DNA of 64,000 nucleotides from an uncultured Candidatus Melainabacteria bacterium. GTDB lineage: Bacteria; Cyanobacteriota; Vampirovibrionia; Gastranaerophilales; Gastranaerophilaceae. Each line of letters starts with the position of its first letter. Position 1 is the stretch's first letter. A model generated the notes under the pieces. It was given only the letters and a program-made list of their open reading frames with translations, was not told where the DNA came from and made no database searches. A program made the position numbers and the translations under genes. The stretch lies in NCBI GenBank assembly GCA_934700385.1, contig CAKUXO010000006.1:1-64000 (forward strand), in the 5' to 3' direction. Shown in pieces: positions 50,156-58,555 of the stretch.

Positions 50156-51105
50156 TTTACATCCATAAATTTAAGTATTTTTTCATAAAGTTTGTTGTCT
50201 GTAAGCCCATAAAATTCCATTAATTGTCTTTGTTCACCTGATTGACCAAAGGTGTCTTTTGTGCCAATGCGATAAACTTTTGATGGGCAATATCTGCAAA
50301 CCATTTCACAAACAGCTGAGCCAAGTCCACCTATAACGCTATGATTTTCAACAACCACAACTCTTTTTGTTTTAAGAGCGCTTTCTTTTAATTGTGCATG
50401 AGCAAAAGGTTTTACAACAGGATAATGTAATACATCTGCTTCAATGCCTATTTCTCTAAGTCTTTTTTCAGCATTTAAAACTTCAGCTAAAGTTTCACCA
50501 TTTGAAACTATGGTTAAATCTTTACCATCTTTTATTTTAATTCCCGAAACAGGGTTGAATTTATATTCTTCAGGGTCAAAAATTGTTTTTAAATTTGTTC
50601 TTGGAATTCTGATGTACATCGGTCCTTTTGTGTTTGCGGCATATTCAATTACCTGTTTAACTTCCGTACAATCAGCAGGAATAATAACTTTCATATCAGG
50701 AATAGAGCGCATATAAGAAATATCTTCAAGAGCTTGATGAGATGCGCCATCTTCGCCAACTGTAATACCGCCGTGGGTTGCAACGATTTTTACATCAAGT
50801 TTTGAATAACAAATAGTGTTTCTTATTTGATCAAGACATCTTGCCGTTGCAAACATAGCAAAAGTACTTGCAAAAACGGTTTTTCCGCCATAAGCAAGAC
50901 CGGCTGCCGTTCCCATCATATCTTGCTCTGCAATACCGCAGTTGAAAAATCTTTCAGGGAATTCTTTTGCAAATCTGCAAGTTTGAGTTGAACAAGATAA
51001 ATCGGCATCTAAAACAACGATATCGTGGTTTTTTCTACCTAATTCAACTAATGTATCTCCATAAATGTTTCTTGGTGATTTAATTTCTTCGTTTTTTGCT
51101 AACAT
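50152..51105 (-). CDS. Transketolase, C-terminal subunit
   Basis: Second half of a split transketolase: pyrimidine-binding TPP domain (VVLDADLSCSTQT, CGIAEQDMMGTAAGLA with the catalytic Glu) and C-terminal domain (about 195-317). 317 residues. Together with the 51099 gene it should interconvert sugar phosphates in the non-oxidative pentose pathway. Overlaps its partner by seven bases. Confidence 0.92.
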   Translation of the reverse strand: MLAKNEEIKSPRNIYGDTLVELGRKNHDIVVLDADLSCSTQTCRFAKEFPERFFNCGIAEQDMMGTAAGLAYGGKTVFASTFAMFATARCLDQIRNTICYSKLDVKIVATHGGITVGEDGASHQALEDISYMRSIPDMKVIIPADCTEVKQVIEYAANTKGPMYIRIPRTNLKTIFDPEEYKFNPVSGIKIKDGKDLTIVSNGETLAEVLNAEKRLREIGIEADVLHYPVVKPFAHAQLKESALKTKRVVVVENHSVIGGLGSAVCEMVCRYCPSKVYRIGTKDTFGQSGEQRQLMEFYGLTDNKLYEKILKFMDVK

Positions 51106-51902
51106 AATTCCTCTAATGCTTGTTTTAATTGTTCATCATTAGGCGCTTTTCCGTGCCAACCTGCGACATTTTCCATAAAAGAAATGCCTTTTCCTTTGAT
51201 TGTATTTGCAATTACTGCGCAAAGCTCTTTTGATTTTTTAGCTTCTAAAAGAGTTTTTTCAAGTTCTTCATAGTTATGCCCATCAACCGTATAAACCTTG
51301 AAACCAAAGGCTTTTAGCTTTTCATCCAATGGGTCGATTGTTTTAACATCACAAACGCAACCGTCAATTTGTAATTTATTTTTATCAATTATAACTACAA
51401 GATTATCAAGTTTTTTGCTGTTTGCGTTCATAAGGCTTTCCCAAACGCTTCCTTCTTGCATTTCGCCATCGCCTAAAAGAACAAAAACTTTTGATTTAAT
51501 TTTGTCTAATTTTAAAGCTAAAGCAAGCCCAACACCAATTGAAAGACCTTGACCTAAAGAACCTGTTGAAACTTCAACACCTGCTAATTTTGTTCTTGAA
51601 CTTGGGTGTCCTTGAAGTTTTGAACCAAGAATTCTAAAACCATTTAATAAATCAGGCGAGAAAAAGCCGCAGCGAGCTAATGTTGCATAAAGCGCCGCAC
51701 TTGCATGCCCTTTAGATAAAACAAATCTATCTCTTGTTTTAAAATCGGGTGATTTATCCCATTCAGATGGCACATTCATAACTTTTTTATAAAGTACCGC
51801 TAAAATATCAACACAAGAACATGACCCCCCTGGGTGGCCTGATTTAGCGTTGTGTATCATTTTTAAAATGTCACATCTTACTTGATTGGTGAATGCTTTC
51901 AA
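51099..51902 (-). CDS. Transketolase, N-terminal subunit
   Basis: First half of the split enzyme: TPP/Mg-binding domain with SGHPGGSCS, DRFVLSKGHASAALYA, STGSLGQGLSIGVGLAL, and GDGEMQEGSVWE...VIIDKNKLQ. 267 residues. The start is TTG after AAGGAT; no ATG fits the family's start better. It follows the TagA-like gene by four bases. Confidence 0.92.
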   Translation of the reverse strand: MKAFTNQVRCDILKMIHNAKSGHPGGSCSCVDILAVLYKKVMNVPSEWDKSPDFKTRDRFVLSKGHASAALYATLARCGFFSPDLLNGFRILGSKLQGHPSSRTKLAGVEVSTGSLGQGLSIGVGLALALKLDKIKSKVFVLLGDGEMQEGSVWESLMNANSKKLDNLVVIIDKNKLQIDGCVCDVKTIDPLDEKLKAFGFKVYTVDGHNYEELEKTLLEAKKSKELCAVIANTIKGKGISFMENVAGWHGKAPNDEQLKQALEELC

Positions 51903-51906
51903 AATC

Positions 51907-52638
51907 TTAATCCTTTTTAAATGTTGTTTCTATTATACACTTTATTAAAAATAATGGCAAAGTTGGGAAAATTCTTTTAAATCGTTCTGGTTGTAAAATT
52001 GTTCTATAAAGCCATTCTATGCCCATTTTACGATATATTACAGGGGCTTCTTTAGTTAGTCCTGAAAATACATCAAAACTGCCACCAACCCCAATTAAAA
52101 CACAGCTTTTAAGTCTATTTTTCAACTTAACAATTATTTCTTCTTGTTTTGGTGAACCCAGCCCCACAAGAAGAATTTGAGGATTTTTTTCAACAATTTC
52201 ATTGATTATTTCATCATCATTTTTAAAATAACCGTTTCTTGTGTAAACAAAGTTTAAGTTAGGATATTTTTTTAAAAAATTTTCCTTAGCTTTTTGGATT
52301 ACTTCTTCTTTTGCGCCTAAAAACCCAAGGCGAAGATTATCTTTTGAAGCAAGTTCAATTAATTTTCTTGAAAAATCTACCCCTCTTATTTGATTTTGGT
52401 TAATTGATTTAATTTTTAAGGCAATTTTAACCCCAACGCCATCGGGGATATTTAAATCTGAATTATTGATTAATTCTTTAAAATCTGGATTTTTTTCTGA
52501 ATTCATAATCATTTCAGGGTTAATTGTAATGATATGAAAATTTCTGTTTTCCATAAGCGCTTTTTTAGCTTCATTAAGCGCATTTTGCTCATCAATTAAA
52601 TCAATTCTGCAATTTAAAATTTTCGCTTTATTGTTCAT
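51907..52638 (-). CDS. WecG/TagA/CpsF-family glycosyltransferase
   Basis: GT26 enzyme that transfers a hexosamine (often ManNAc) to a polyprenyl-linked sugar during envelope glycan synthesis. The 243 residues include ITINPEMI (catalytic Asn/Asp region), NIPDGVGV, LVGLGSPKQEE and GVGGSFDVFSGLTKEAPVIYRKMGIEWLYR (read in parts), all family hallmarks. First gene of a six-gene operon. A TATTAT box six bases before the ATG and no Shine-Dalgarno suggest a leaderless mRNA. Confidence 0.92.
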   Translation of the reverse strand: MNNKAKILNCRIDLIDEQNALNEAKKALMENRNFHIITINPEMIMNSEKNPDFKELINNSDLNIPDGVGVKIALKIKSINQNQIRGVDFSRKLIELASKDNLRLGFLGAKEEVIQKAKENFLKKYPNLNFVYTRNGYFKNDDEIINEIVEKNPQILLVGLGSPKQEEIIVKLKNRLKSCVLIGVGGSFDVFSGLTKEAPVIYRKMGIEWLYRTILQPERFKRIFPTLPLFLIKCIIETTFKKD

Positions 52639-52759
52639 AATATAATAATACTATCATGAATTTTTTGAATTTAAAAATTTGAAACAAAAACACATTTAAG
52701 TTTGACTATATGTTTTGTGTTTATTAAAATTTAATTATAGGATACAAAGGAAAGTATAA

Positions 52760-53752
52760 ATGAAAAAGTGTGTGGCAGTCATTGGCTGCGGTCTTTGGGG
52801 CAGAAATATAGTTAGAAATTTTTATAATTTGAATGCGCTTCATAGTGTTTGCGATTTAGATAAAGAAAATCTTAAAATGATTAATGAACTTTATCCAGAT
52901 GTTAATACGACAAGCAGCTTTGATGAAGTTATTTCTAACCCTGAAATCAAGGCACTTTGCGTAGTTACCCCAAGCCATACTCATTTTAAACTTGTTAAAC
53001 AAGCAATTTTAAAAGGTAAACATGTTTATGTTGAAAAACCAATTTCAACTTCAAGTAAAGAAGCTCTTGAATTAAAAGAATTAGCTCAAAAAATGGATGT
53101 TAAACTTTTAGTTGGGCATTTATTATTATATCATCCTGCCGTAAATAGACTTAAAATGCTTATTTCAGAGGGTGCTTTGGGTGAAATTAAATATGCTCAA
53201 TCTGATAGATTAAACATCAATTACTTTAAAAATGATAGAAGTGTAATGTGGGATTTAGCGCCACATGATGTTTCTATGATAGCTCATGTTACAGGTAAAG
53301 CGCCTTTGAAGGTTTTAAATGCTGTTGGAACATGTTGCGAATTTGATGATATCTGCGATATTACCCATTTAACAATTGAATTTGAAGACGGAATGATTGG
53401 TCAAGTTTCAGATAGCTGGATTCATCCTCAAAAAAGAGTTTGTTTATTAGTAAGAGGTACTGAAGCAACTGCAATTTTAGATGATACAATTCAAGAAGGT
53501 AAATTAAAAATTTATGATAATAAAAAGAATACTCAAAAAGATATTGAGGTTCCTGATTATCTTGAAATTGAGCCATTAAAACTTGAATGCCAACATTTTC
53601 TTAATTGCATTGAAAACAATAAAACACCTCGTTCAGATGGTGAAAATGGCTATATGATTGTTAAAATTCTTGAAAGTGCTGAAAATATGATGTTAGGCGC
53701 TAAAAAAGAAGCTCTTAATTCTCATGAATTTAAACTTTCTCGCTCAAAATAA
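52760..53752 (+). CDS. Gfo/Idh/MocA-family oxidoreductase
   Basis: NAD(P)-dependent sugar-type dehydrogenase. The 330 residues have a Rossmann domain (VAVIGCGLWGRNIVRNF), the EKP motif (HVYVEKPIS) and the C-terminal alpha/beta domain (DLAPHDVSMIAHV, with the catalytic His/Asp). The resemblance to WlbA/MviM-type nucleotide-sugar dehydrogenases is suggestive only. AAAGGAAAG before the ATG. Stands alone with its own terminator, divergent from the TagA operon. Confidence 0.9.
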   Translation: MKKCVAVIGCGLWGRNIVRNFYNLNALHSVCDLDKENLKMINELYPDVNTTSSFDEVISNPEIKALCVVTPSHTHFKLVKQAILKGKHVYVEKPISTSSKEALELKELAQKMDVKLLVGHLLLYHPAVNRLKMLISEGALGEIKYAQSDRLNINYFKNDRSVMWDLAPHDVSMIAHVTGKAPLKVLNAVGTCCEFDDICDITHLTIEFEDGMIGQVSDSWIHPQKRVCLLVRGTEATAILDDTIQEGKLKIYDNKKNTQKDIEVPDYLEIEPLKLECQHFLNCIENNKTPRSDGENGYMIVKILESAENMMLGAKKEALNSHEFKLSRSK

Positions 53753-53768
53753 AATTAAAGTTTTAAAC

Positions 53769-53801
53769 AAAAATAGACCCTTTAAAAGGGTCTATTTTTT
53801 T
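53769..53801. terminator. Bidirectional terminator between oxidoreductase and infC
   Basis: Long A/T-flanked hairpin AATAGACCC...GGGTCTATT with T runs on both strands. Confidence 0.88.
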
Positions 53802-53817
53802 ATATTAATTTAAGAAA

Positions 53818-54351
53818 CTATTTTGCTTGTGGTGCTAAAACCATAACAACGTTTCTTCCTTCAATTTGAGGTTTCTTTTCAATTACATAAGGGGTATCTT
53901 CAAGGTTTGATTGGAATTTATTAATTAAATCCATTGCTAGTTGGCTGTGTTGCATTTCACGACCTCTTAACATAACAACAACTTTAACCTTGTTCCCTGC
54001 GTTAAGAAATTTCTTTGCTGATTTTAATCTAACTTCATAATCATGAACGTCGATTTTATATCTCATTTTAACTTCTTTAATATCGACAGTGTGTTGTTTT
54101 TTCTTAGCTTCTTTGGCTTTTTTTTCGGTTTCGTATTTGTATTTACCCCAATCTAAAATTTTAGCTACAGGTGGCGCTTGGTTGGCAGATACTACAACTA
54201 AATCTAAATCTCTTTCTCGAGCCATTTGTAGGGCTTTAACCGTTGGAATTGTGCCGTGGTTAACACCTTCATTATCAATTAATCTAACTTCTCTGGCTCT
54301 GATTTTTTCATTTAAAAGCTCGTTTTGTGCTTTATAATCACCTTTACTAAT
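53818..54351 (-). CDS. infC: Translation initiation factor IF-3, ATT start
   Basis: IF-3 binds the 30S subunit, prevents premature 50S joining and rejects non-standard start codons. An ATG-started reading (from 54225) gives only 135 residues and lacks the N-domain. The frame is open upstream and encodes the missing part (NEKIRAREVRLIDNEGVNHG). It reaches an ATT at 54351, nine bases after AAGGAG, with no ATG, GTG or TTG in between. This gives 177 residues, the usual length. An AUU start is the known infC autoregulatory device in other bacteria. rpmI and rplT, the usual neighbours, are absent. Confidence 0.94.
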   Translation of the reverse strand: MSKGDYKAQNELLNEKIRAREVRLIDNEGVNHGTIPTVKALQMARERDLDLVVVSANQAPPVAKILDWGKYKYETEKKAKEAKKKQHTVDIKEVKMRYKIDVHDYEVRLKSAKKFLNAGNKVKVVVMLRGREMQHSQLAMDLINKFQSNLEDTPYVIEKKPQIEGRNVVMVLAPQAK

Positions 54352-54522
54352 TGTTTGTTTCTCCTTTTTTTCTACATTTCTATTTATACCACAGTATTTT
54401 ATTTTTGTAAAAGTTATTTTGTTTTTAAAGACGTATTCTTGAAAAAGTTATCTAGTTGTGATAACATAAAATGATTTTTAAAGGCTATAATGGCTGACTA
54501 TCACTAATAGAAAGGTTTAATA

Positions 54523-54810
54523 ATGAAAATAAGACCATATACACACCCTGGGAAAATTTTAGTTGAAGAATTTGTTAAGCCTTATGGCTTAACTCAAAAA
54601 CAACTGTGTGAAAAATTAAATGTTGGAATTAAAACAATAAGTGAAATATATAATAAAAAAAGAGCAATAAGCCCCGTTATGGCGCTTAAACTTGCTAATT
54701 TGTTTGGTACAACTCCTGAGTTTTGGGCTAATGCACAATGTTATTATGATTTATATCAAGCTTATGAAAAAGAAAAAGATAATATCGATTCTATTGAACA
54801 AATTGCATAA
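54523..54810 (+). CDS. higA: HigA-type antitoxin/HTH protein (orphan)
   Basis: A 95-residue XRE-type HTH protein. PYTHPGKILVEEFVKPYGLTQKQL and VMALKLANLFGTTPEFWANAQ are hallmarks of the HigA/VapI group. No higB toxin gene lies up- or downstream: the 170 bases before it hold only an eight-codon frame. It may be a solitary regulator. GAAAGG lies eight bases before the ATG. Confidence 0.85.
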   Translation: MKIRPYTHPGKILVEEFVKPYGLTQKQLCEKLNVGIKTISEIYNKKRAISPVMALKLANLFGTTPEFWANAQCYYDLYQAYEKEKDNIDSIEQIA

Positions 54811-54823
54811 GATTTTATTTTAA

Positions 54824-54849
54824 AAAACTTGAGCCTAAGCTCAAGTTTT
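54824..54849. terminator. Bidirectional terminator between higA and mtnA
   Basis: An 11-bp stem AAAACTTGAGC/GCTCAAGTTTT with loop CTAA. Confidence 0.85.
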
Positions 54850-54856
54850 AATTTAT

Positions 54857-55888
54857 CTATTCAAATAATTTATGAATTTCATTAGGTTTAAAAATACCAT
54901 ATTCTGTTATAATTCCTGTGATTAATTCATTTGGAGTGACGTCAAAACTTGGATTTATAACATTTACTTTATCAGTACAAATAGGTTTATCATTTACAAT
55001 TGTTACTTCTTCTTTATTTCTTAATTCGATAACAATTTCATCCCCTGTTTTAATTTTAGGGTCAACAGTTGATTTTGGTGCGGCAATATAAAATGGAATA
55101 TTGTGATATTTTGCTGCAATTGCAACCATATAAGTTCCGATTTTATTAGCTGTATCACCATTTAGAGCAATTCTATCTGCCCCAACTACAACAACATCAA
55201 TCATTCCTTTTTTCATAAAATAAGCACCCATGCCATCTGTTAAAAGGGTTGTATCAATGCCATCTTTTGTTAATTCATAAGTGGTTAATCTTGCCCCTTG
55301 TCCACGTGGACGAGTTTCATCAGCAAAAACTTTAATTGTTTTATCTTTTTCATAAGCACTTCTTACAACCCCAAGAGCTGTTCCCCAGCCAACTGTAGCT
55401 AAAGCGCCTGCGTTACAATGAGTCATAATTGTAGCGCCTTTTGGGATAATTTCAGCGCCAAAAGAACCTATTTTTTTATTGATTTCAATATCTTCATCTT
55501 CTAACCTAATTGAATTTTTAATTAAAAGATTAATTATTTCTTCATTTGATTTTTCTTTATTTTCTTCTAAAACCTTAAGTTGTTCTTGAATTGCCCAATG
55601 AAGATTAACTGCTGTCGGGCGAGAAGAATTAATATAATCGGCAACTTTTTTAACTTCATTAATAAAATCAGAGCTGTTTTTATTTTCAATAGCACCTAAT
55701 GTAACCCCATGAGCACCTGCTATACCAATAGCTGGCGCACCTCTTACAATCATGGTTTTAATAGCTTCATACATATCTTTTGAAGTTTTAATATCAACTT
55801 TTTTAAATTCATAAGGGATTATTGTTTGGTCAATCATTCTTGAAAAGCCAAAATCTTCACCTTTAATCCATTCAATTGTTTTATCCAT
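54857..55888 (-). CDS. mtnA: Methylthioribose-1-phosphate isomerase
   Basis: Converts 5-methylthioribose-1-phosphate to the ribulose form in methionine salvage; related enzymes act on other ribose-1-phosphates. The 343 residues show IKTMIVRGAPAIGIAGAHG, the catalytic Cys in MTHCNAGALATVGWGTALG, and the Asp in VVVGADRIALNGDTANKIGTY. AGGAAGAAAAA precedes the ATG. Other salvage genes are not in the window, so the true substrate is open. Confidence 0.93.
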   Translation of the reverse strand: MDKTIEWIKGEDFGFSRMIDQTIIPYEFKKVDIKTSKDMYEAIKTMIVRGAPAIGIAGAHGVTLGAIENKNSSDFINEVKKVADYINSSRPTAVNLHWAIQEQLKVLEENKEKSNEEIINLLIKNSIRLEDEDIEINKKIGSFGAEIIPKGATIMTHCNAGALATVGWGTALGVVRSAYEKDKTIKVFADETRPRGQGARLTTYELTKDGIDTTLLTDGMGAYFMKKGMIDVVVVGADRIALNGDTANKIGTYMVAIAAKYHNIPFYIAAPKSTVDPKIKTGDEIVIELRNKEEVTIVNDKPICTDKVNVINPSFDVTPNELITGIITEYGIFKPNEIHKLFE

Positions 55889-55897
55889 TTTTTCTTC

Positions 55898-56374
55898 CTA
55901 GTCTTCTATTTTAATATCCAAAGGGGCGTCATATTCTTGTGGTTTTTTAGAAAATCTATTAATCAAGAAAATTATCCCCATTCCGCTTGCTGCGTTAATC
56001 ATAGCAAAAATGGCGCTAACCATAATTATAATTATTAAATAAAGCCAAAAGGCATTTGAAATTATATAAGGAATGCCATAAGAATATATTTTCATTATCA
56101 AACTTAAAATGCAAACCATTAATGTAAAAGTTATAAAAAAGCCAAGCCCTGTTGAAAAACCGATAATAGAGCCAAGTATTGCACCTTTTTCATTATCTAA
56201 ATAATTCAAATATTTTTCATTTTTCTTCATATATAAAATTACAATCGGGCTTGCAAAAAAAGTTACTATTGCAACACAAATACCGATTATGCTTGGGATA
56301 GAAGCAAGAAGCCCCAAAACCGCCCCAAAAATTAAAGAAAAAATTATTGCTCTTTTTATAACTAGTTCATTCAT
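55898..56374 (-). CDS. Four-span membrane protein of unknown function
   Basis: A 158-residue hydrophobic protein with spans at about 8-27, 28-50, 65-95 and 105-140, and a charged C-terminus (SKKPQEYDAPLDIKIED). Glycine-rich helices (GSIIGFSTGLGFF). No known family recognised. It overlaps the ruvC stop by four bases and is followed nine bases on by mtnA, so ruvC, this gene and mtnA form an operon. Confidence 0.75.
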   Translation of the reverse strand: MNELVIKRAIIFSLIFGAVLGLLASIPSIIGICVAIVTFFASPIVILYMKKNEKYLNYLDNEKGAILGSIIGFSTGLGFFITFTLMVCILSLIMKIYSYGIPYIISNAFWLYLIIIIMVSAIFAMINAASGMGIIFLINRFSKKPQEYDAPLDIKIED

Positions 56375-56865
56375 TTTATTCTCTCCTTAAAATTATAATT
56401 TCTTGCATGACAAACTGCAAGAGCAATTGAGTCTATTGTATCATCTAATTTAACATTTTCATCAATTTCTATATAATTTTTTACCATTAATTTAACTTCA
56501 GATTTATCGGCTCTGCCATGCCCTGTTATTGTTTGTTTTACAACAAGAGGTGTATATTCAAAAGAAGGAATTGAGTTTTCTTCTAGGGTACATAAAATAA
56601 CGCCTCTTGCTTGCGCTACAGGTATTATTGTTTTTTGATTTTTAAAGAAAAAAAGTTGTTCAATTGAAGCGCAATCGGGGTTATATTTTTTAATTAAAAA
56701 ATCAATATCTGTTTTTAACTCTAAAAGTCTTTTTGGGTGGGCTGCTTTTTTATCAGTTTGAATTGAACCGCTTGAAAGAAGTTTCAGTTCTTCATTTTGC
56801 GGATTAAATTCAACAAAACTATAGCCTGTAATACCAATCCCAGGGTCAATTCCTAAAATTAACAT
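56371..56865 (-). CDS. ruvC: Holliday junction resolvase RuvC
   Basis: Dimeric endonuclease that cuts four-way junctions bound by RuvAB. The 164 residues show the acidic residues of the RNase H fold: D in LGIDPGIGITGYS, E in ASIEQLFFFKN, and the C-terminal DD-type pair in KLDDTIDSIALAVCHA. No ribosome site; a TTGACA-17-TATTCT promoter ends six bases before the ATG, so the mRNA should be leaderless. ruvA is 38 kb away. Confidence 0.95.
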   Translation of the reverse strand: MLILGIDPGIGITGYSFVEFNPQNEELKLLSSGSIQTDKKAAHPKRLLELKTDIDFLIKKYNPDCASIEQLFFFKNQKTIIPVAQARGVILCTLEENSIPSFEYTPLVVKQTITGHGRADKSEVKLMVKNYIEIDENVKLDDTIDSIALAVCHARNYNFKERIK

Positions 56866-56871
56866 ATTTTT

Positions 56872-56900
56872 AGAATATTAAATTTTATTTTTATTGTCAA
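56872..56900 (-). promoter_or_regulatory. ruvC promoter, leaderless type
   Basis: On the minus strand: perfect TTGACA (56900-56895), 17-base spacer, TATTCT (56877-56872), then exactly six bases (AAAAAT) to the ATG. The clearest example of the leaderless arrangement in the window. Confidence 0.8.
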
Positions 56901-56920
56901 AAAATTAATTTTTTTTAATC

Positions 56921-58249
56921 TTAATCAAGCCCTAATTTCTTTTGTAATTCTTCTAAAGATACCCCTTTTGTTTCAGGTACAACAAAGTGTATAAAGAAAA
57001 ATGAAACAATACAAATACTTGCTAAAATTAAAAATGTTACACTTCCGCCTAAATTTTCTAAAGATACTGGGAACAGCGCACTTATTAAAAAGTTAAATAA
57101 AAAGTTTGAAATGATAGATATACTCATTCCAAAACCTCTTATGTTTAAAGGAAAAACTTCTGAGGCGATTAATAAGCCAACAGGGCCTAAAGACATTGAA
57201 AAAGAAACAATGAATGTGCAACATGCTAAAATTGCAAAATATTTTAAGAAACCATAATCAAAATGAAAAACAATTGATAAAACAATTAAACTTAAAAACA
57301 TGCCGGATAAACCAAAATATAATAATGGTTTTCTTCCAACTTTATCACTCAATGCTATTGCAACAAATGTCATTAAAAAGTTGATTAAACCAATAAAAAT
57401 TGTTATAAATAATACATCTTTATTAGAATTAAAACCTGCTATTTTAAAAATTGTCGGTGAATAATAAATAATTGCATTAATGCCTGTTGCAATTTGAACA
57501 AACATAATCCCAATACCGATTACAAAAGATTTAATATATTTTCTTTTTTTATATTTTTTCTTTTCGCCGTCTTTTGAAAAACTTTCTTGAATTTCTTTTA
57601 TTTCAAGCTCGATATCGTTTTCTTTATCAATTTTTGTTAAAATTTTTCTCGCTTTTTCAATTTTTCCTTTTAAAATAAGCCATCTTGGGGTGTCACTTAA
57701 AATAATCATCCCAATTAAAAGAATAATCCCTGGGATACCGCCTAATAAAAGCATTATGCGCCAATTATTTTCTAAAGAAGCGCAAAGATAGTTTGTTGAA
57801 TAGGAAAATAAAATCCCTAAAGTTATTGCTAATTGATGAAAAGAAACAATTTGACCTCTTATGTTTTTAGGTGAAATTTCGCTTAAATATAATGGACCTA
57901 CAAAACTTACTACCCCAACGGCAAAGCCTGTAAAAAATCTTGAAAGAATTAATTGAGTTATGTCTTTTGAATAATAACAAAAAATTGAACCCAAAATAAA
58001 AATAAAGGCTGTTAAAATCATGACTTTTTTTCTGCCAAATTTATCAACGATTAAGCCATTAATTAATGCGCCAAAAATTGCACCAATTGAAACAGAACTA
58101 ACTAACAAGCCAAGCATATATGAATTTATGTTAAAACTTTTTTGAACATAAATCATAGCTCCTGAAATTACACCTGTATCATAACCAGATAAAAGACCGC
58201 CCAGCGCTGCAATAAGAGCGCAAATATATAAGTAAAAATATTTCTTCAT
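56921..58249 (-). CDS. MFS sugar porter
   Basis: Twelve-span sugar/H+ symporter-type protein. The sugar-porter motifs are present: GGLLSGYDTGVISGA, DKFGRKKVMI, RFFTGFAVGV, DKVGRKPLLYFG and PETKGVSLEEL. 442 residues from MKKYFYLYI; I prefer this ATG since TATAAT lies six bases before it, while the six codons upstream have no support. The sugar is unknown. It diverges from the korDABC operon. Confidence 0.93.
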   Translation of the reverse strand: MKKYFYLYICALIAALGGLLSGYDTGVISGAMIYVQKSFNINSYMLGLLVSSVSIGAIFGALINGLIVDKFGRKKVMILTAFIFILGSIFCYYSKDITQLILSRFFTGFAVGVVSFVGPLYLSEISPKNIRGQIVSFHQLAITLGILFSYSTNYLCASLENNWRIMLLLGGIPGIILLIGMIILSDTPRWLILKGKIEKARKILTKIDKENDIELEIKEIQESFSKDGEKKKYKKRKYIKSFVIGIGIMFVQIATGINAIIYYSPTIFKIAGFNSNKDVLFITIFIGLINFLMTFVAIALSDKVGRKPLLYFGLSGMFLSLIVLSIVFHFDYGFLKYFAILACCTFIVSFSMSLGPVGLLIASEVFPLNIRGFGMSISIISNFLFNFLISALFPVSLENLGGSVTFLILASICIVSFFFIHFVVPETKGVSLEELQKKLGLD

Positions 58250-58255
58250 GTTCTT

Positions 58256-58261
58256 ATTATA
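58256..58261 (-). promoter_or_regulatory. -10 box of the sugar-porter gene, leaderless type
   Basis: TATAAT on the minus strand, six bases (AAGAAC) before the ATG at 58249. The -35 region (GTGAAT) is weak. Confidence 0.55.
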
Positions 58262-58342
58262 AAACATTTTATTTAAAAATTCACTTTTTTTAATTTTGTG
58301 AGAGAATATATATAAAAGTACAATTTTTTTCAGGGGAGTTTT

Positions 58343-58555
58343 ATGTCTTATATAAAAATTGATGATAGTAAATGTAAGTCATGTTACCTTTGCGTTGATG
58401 TTTGTCCTAAAAAACTTATCAAGGTCGGGGAAAAAACAGGTTCTCTTGGTGAAAACATTGTTGAATTTAAAGATGAAAAAAAAGAATGTTTGGGTTGTGC
58501 TATGTGTGCTATGGTGTGCCCCGATATTGCAATAGTAGGTGTATATAAAGAATGA
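58343..58555 (+). CDS. korD: 2-oxoacid:ferredoxin oxidoreductase, ferredoxin-like (delta) subunit
   Basis: A 70-residue protein with two [4Fe-4S] motifs (CKSCYLCVDVCPKKL and CLGCAMCAMVCPDIA), carrying electrons from the TPP subunit to ferredoxin. AGGGGAG precedes the ATG. Its stop overlaps the alpha-subunit start by four bases. Confidence 0.92.
   Translation: MSYIKIDDSKCKSCYLCVDVCPKKLIKVGEKTGSLGENIVEFKDEKKECLGCAMCAMVCPDIAIVGVYKE

Noticed and set aside
53818..54225. infC as a truncated 135-residue gene
   Set aside because: The open frame upstream encodes the missing N-domain and ends at a well-spaced ATT start.
54471..54497. Possible HigB toxin start before higA
   Set aside because: The frame ends after eight codons.
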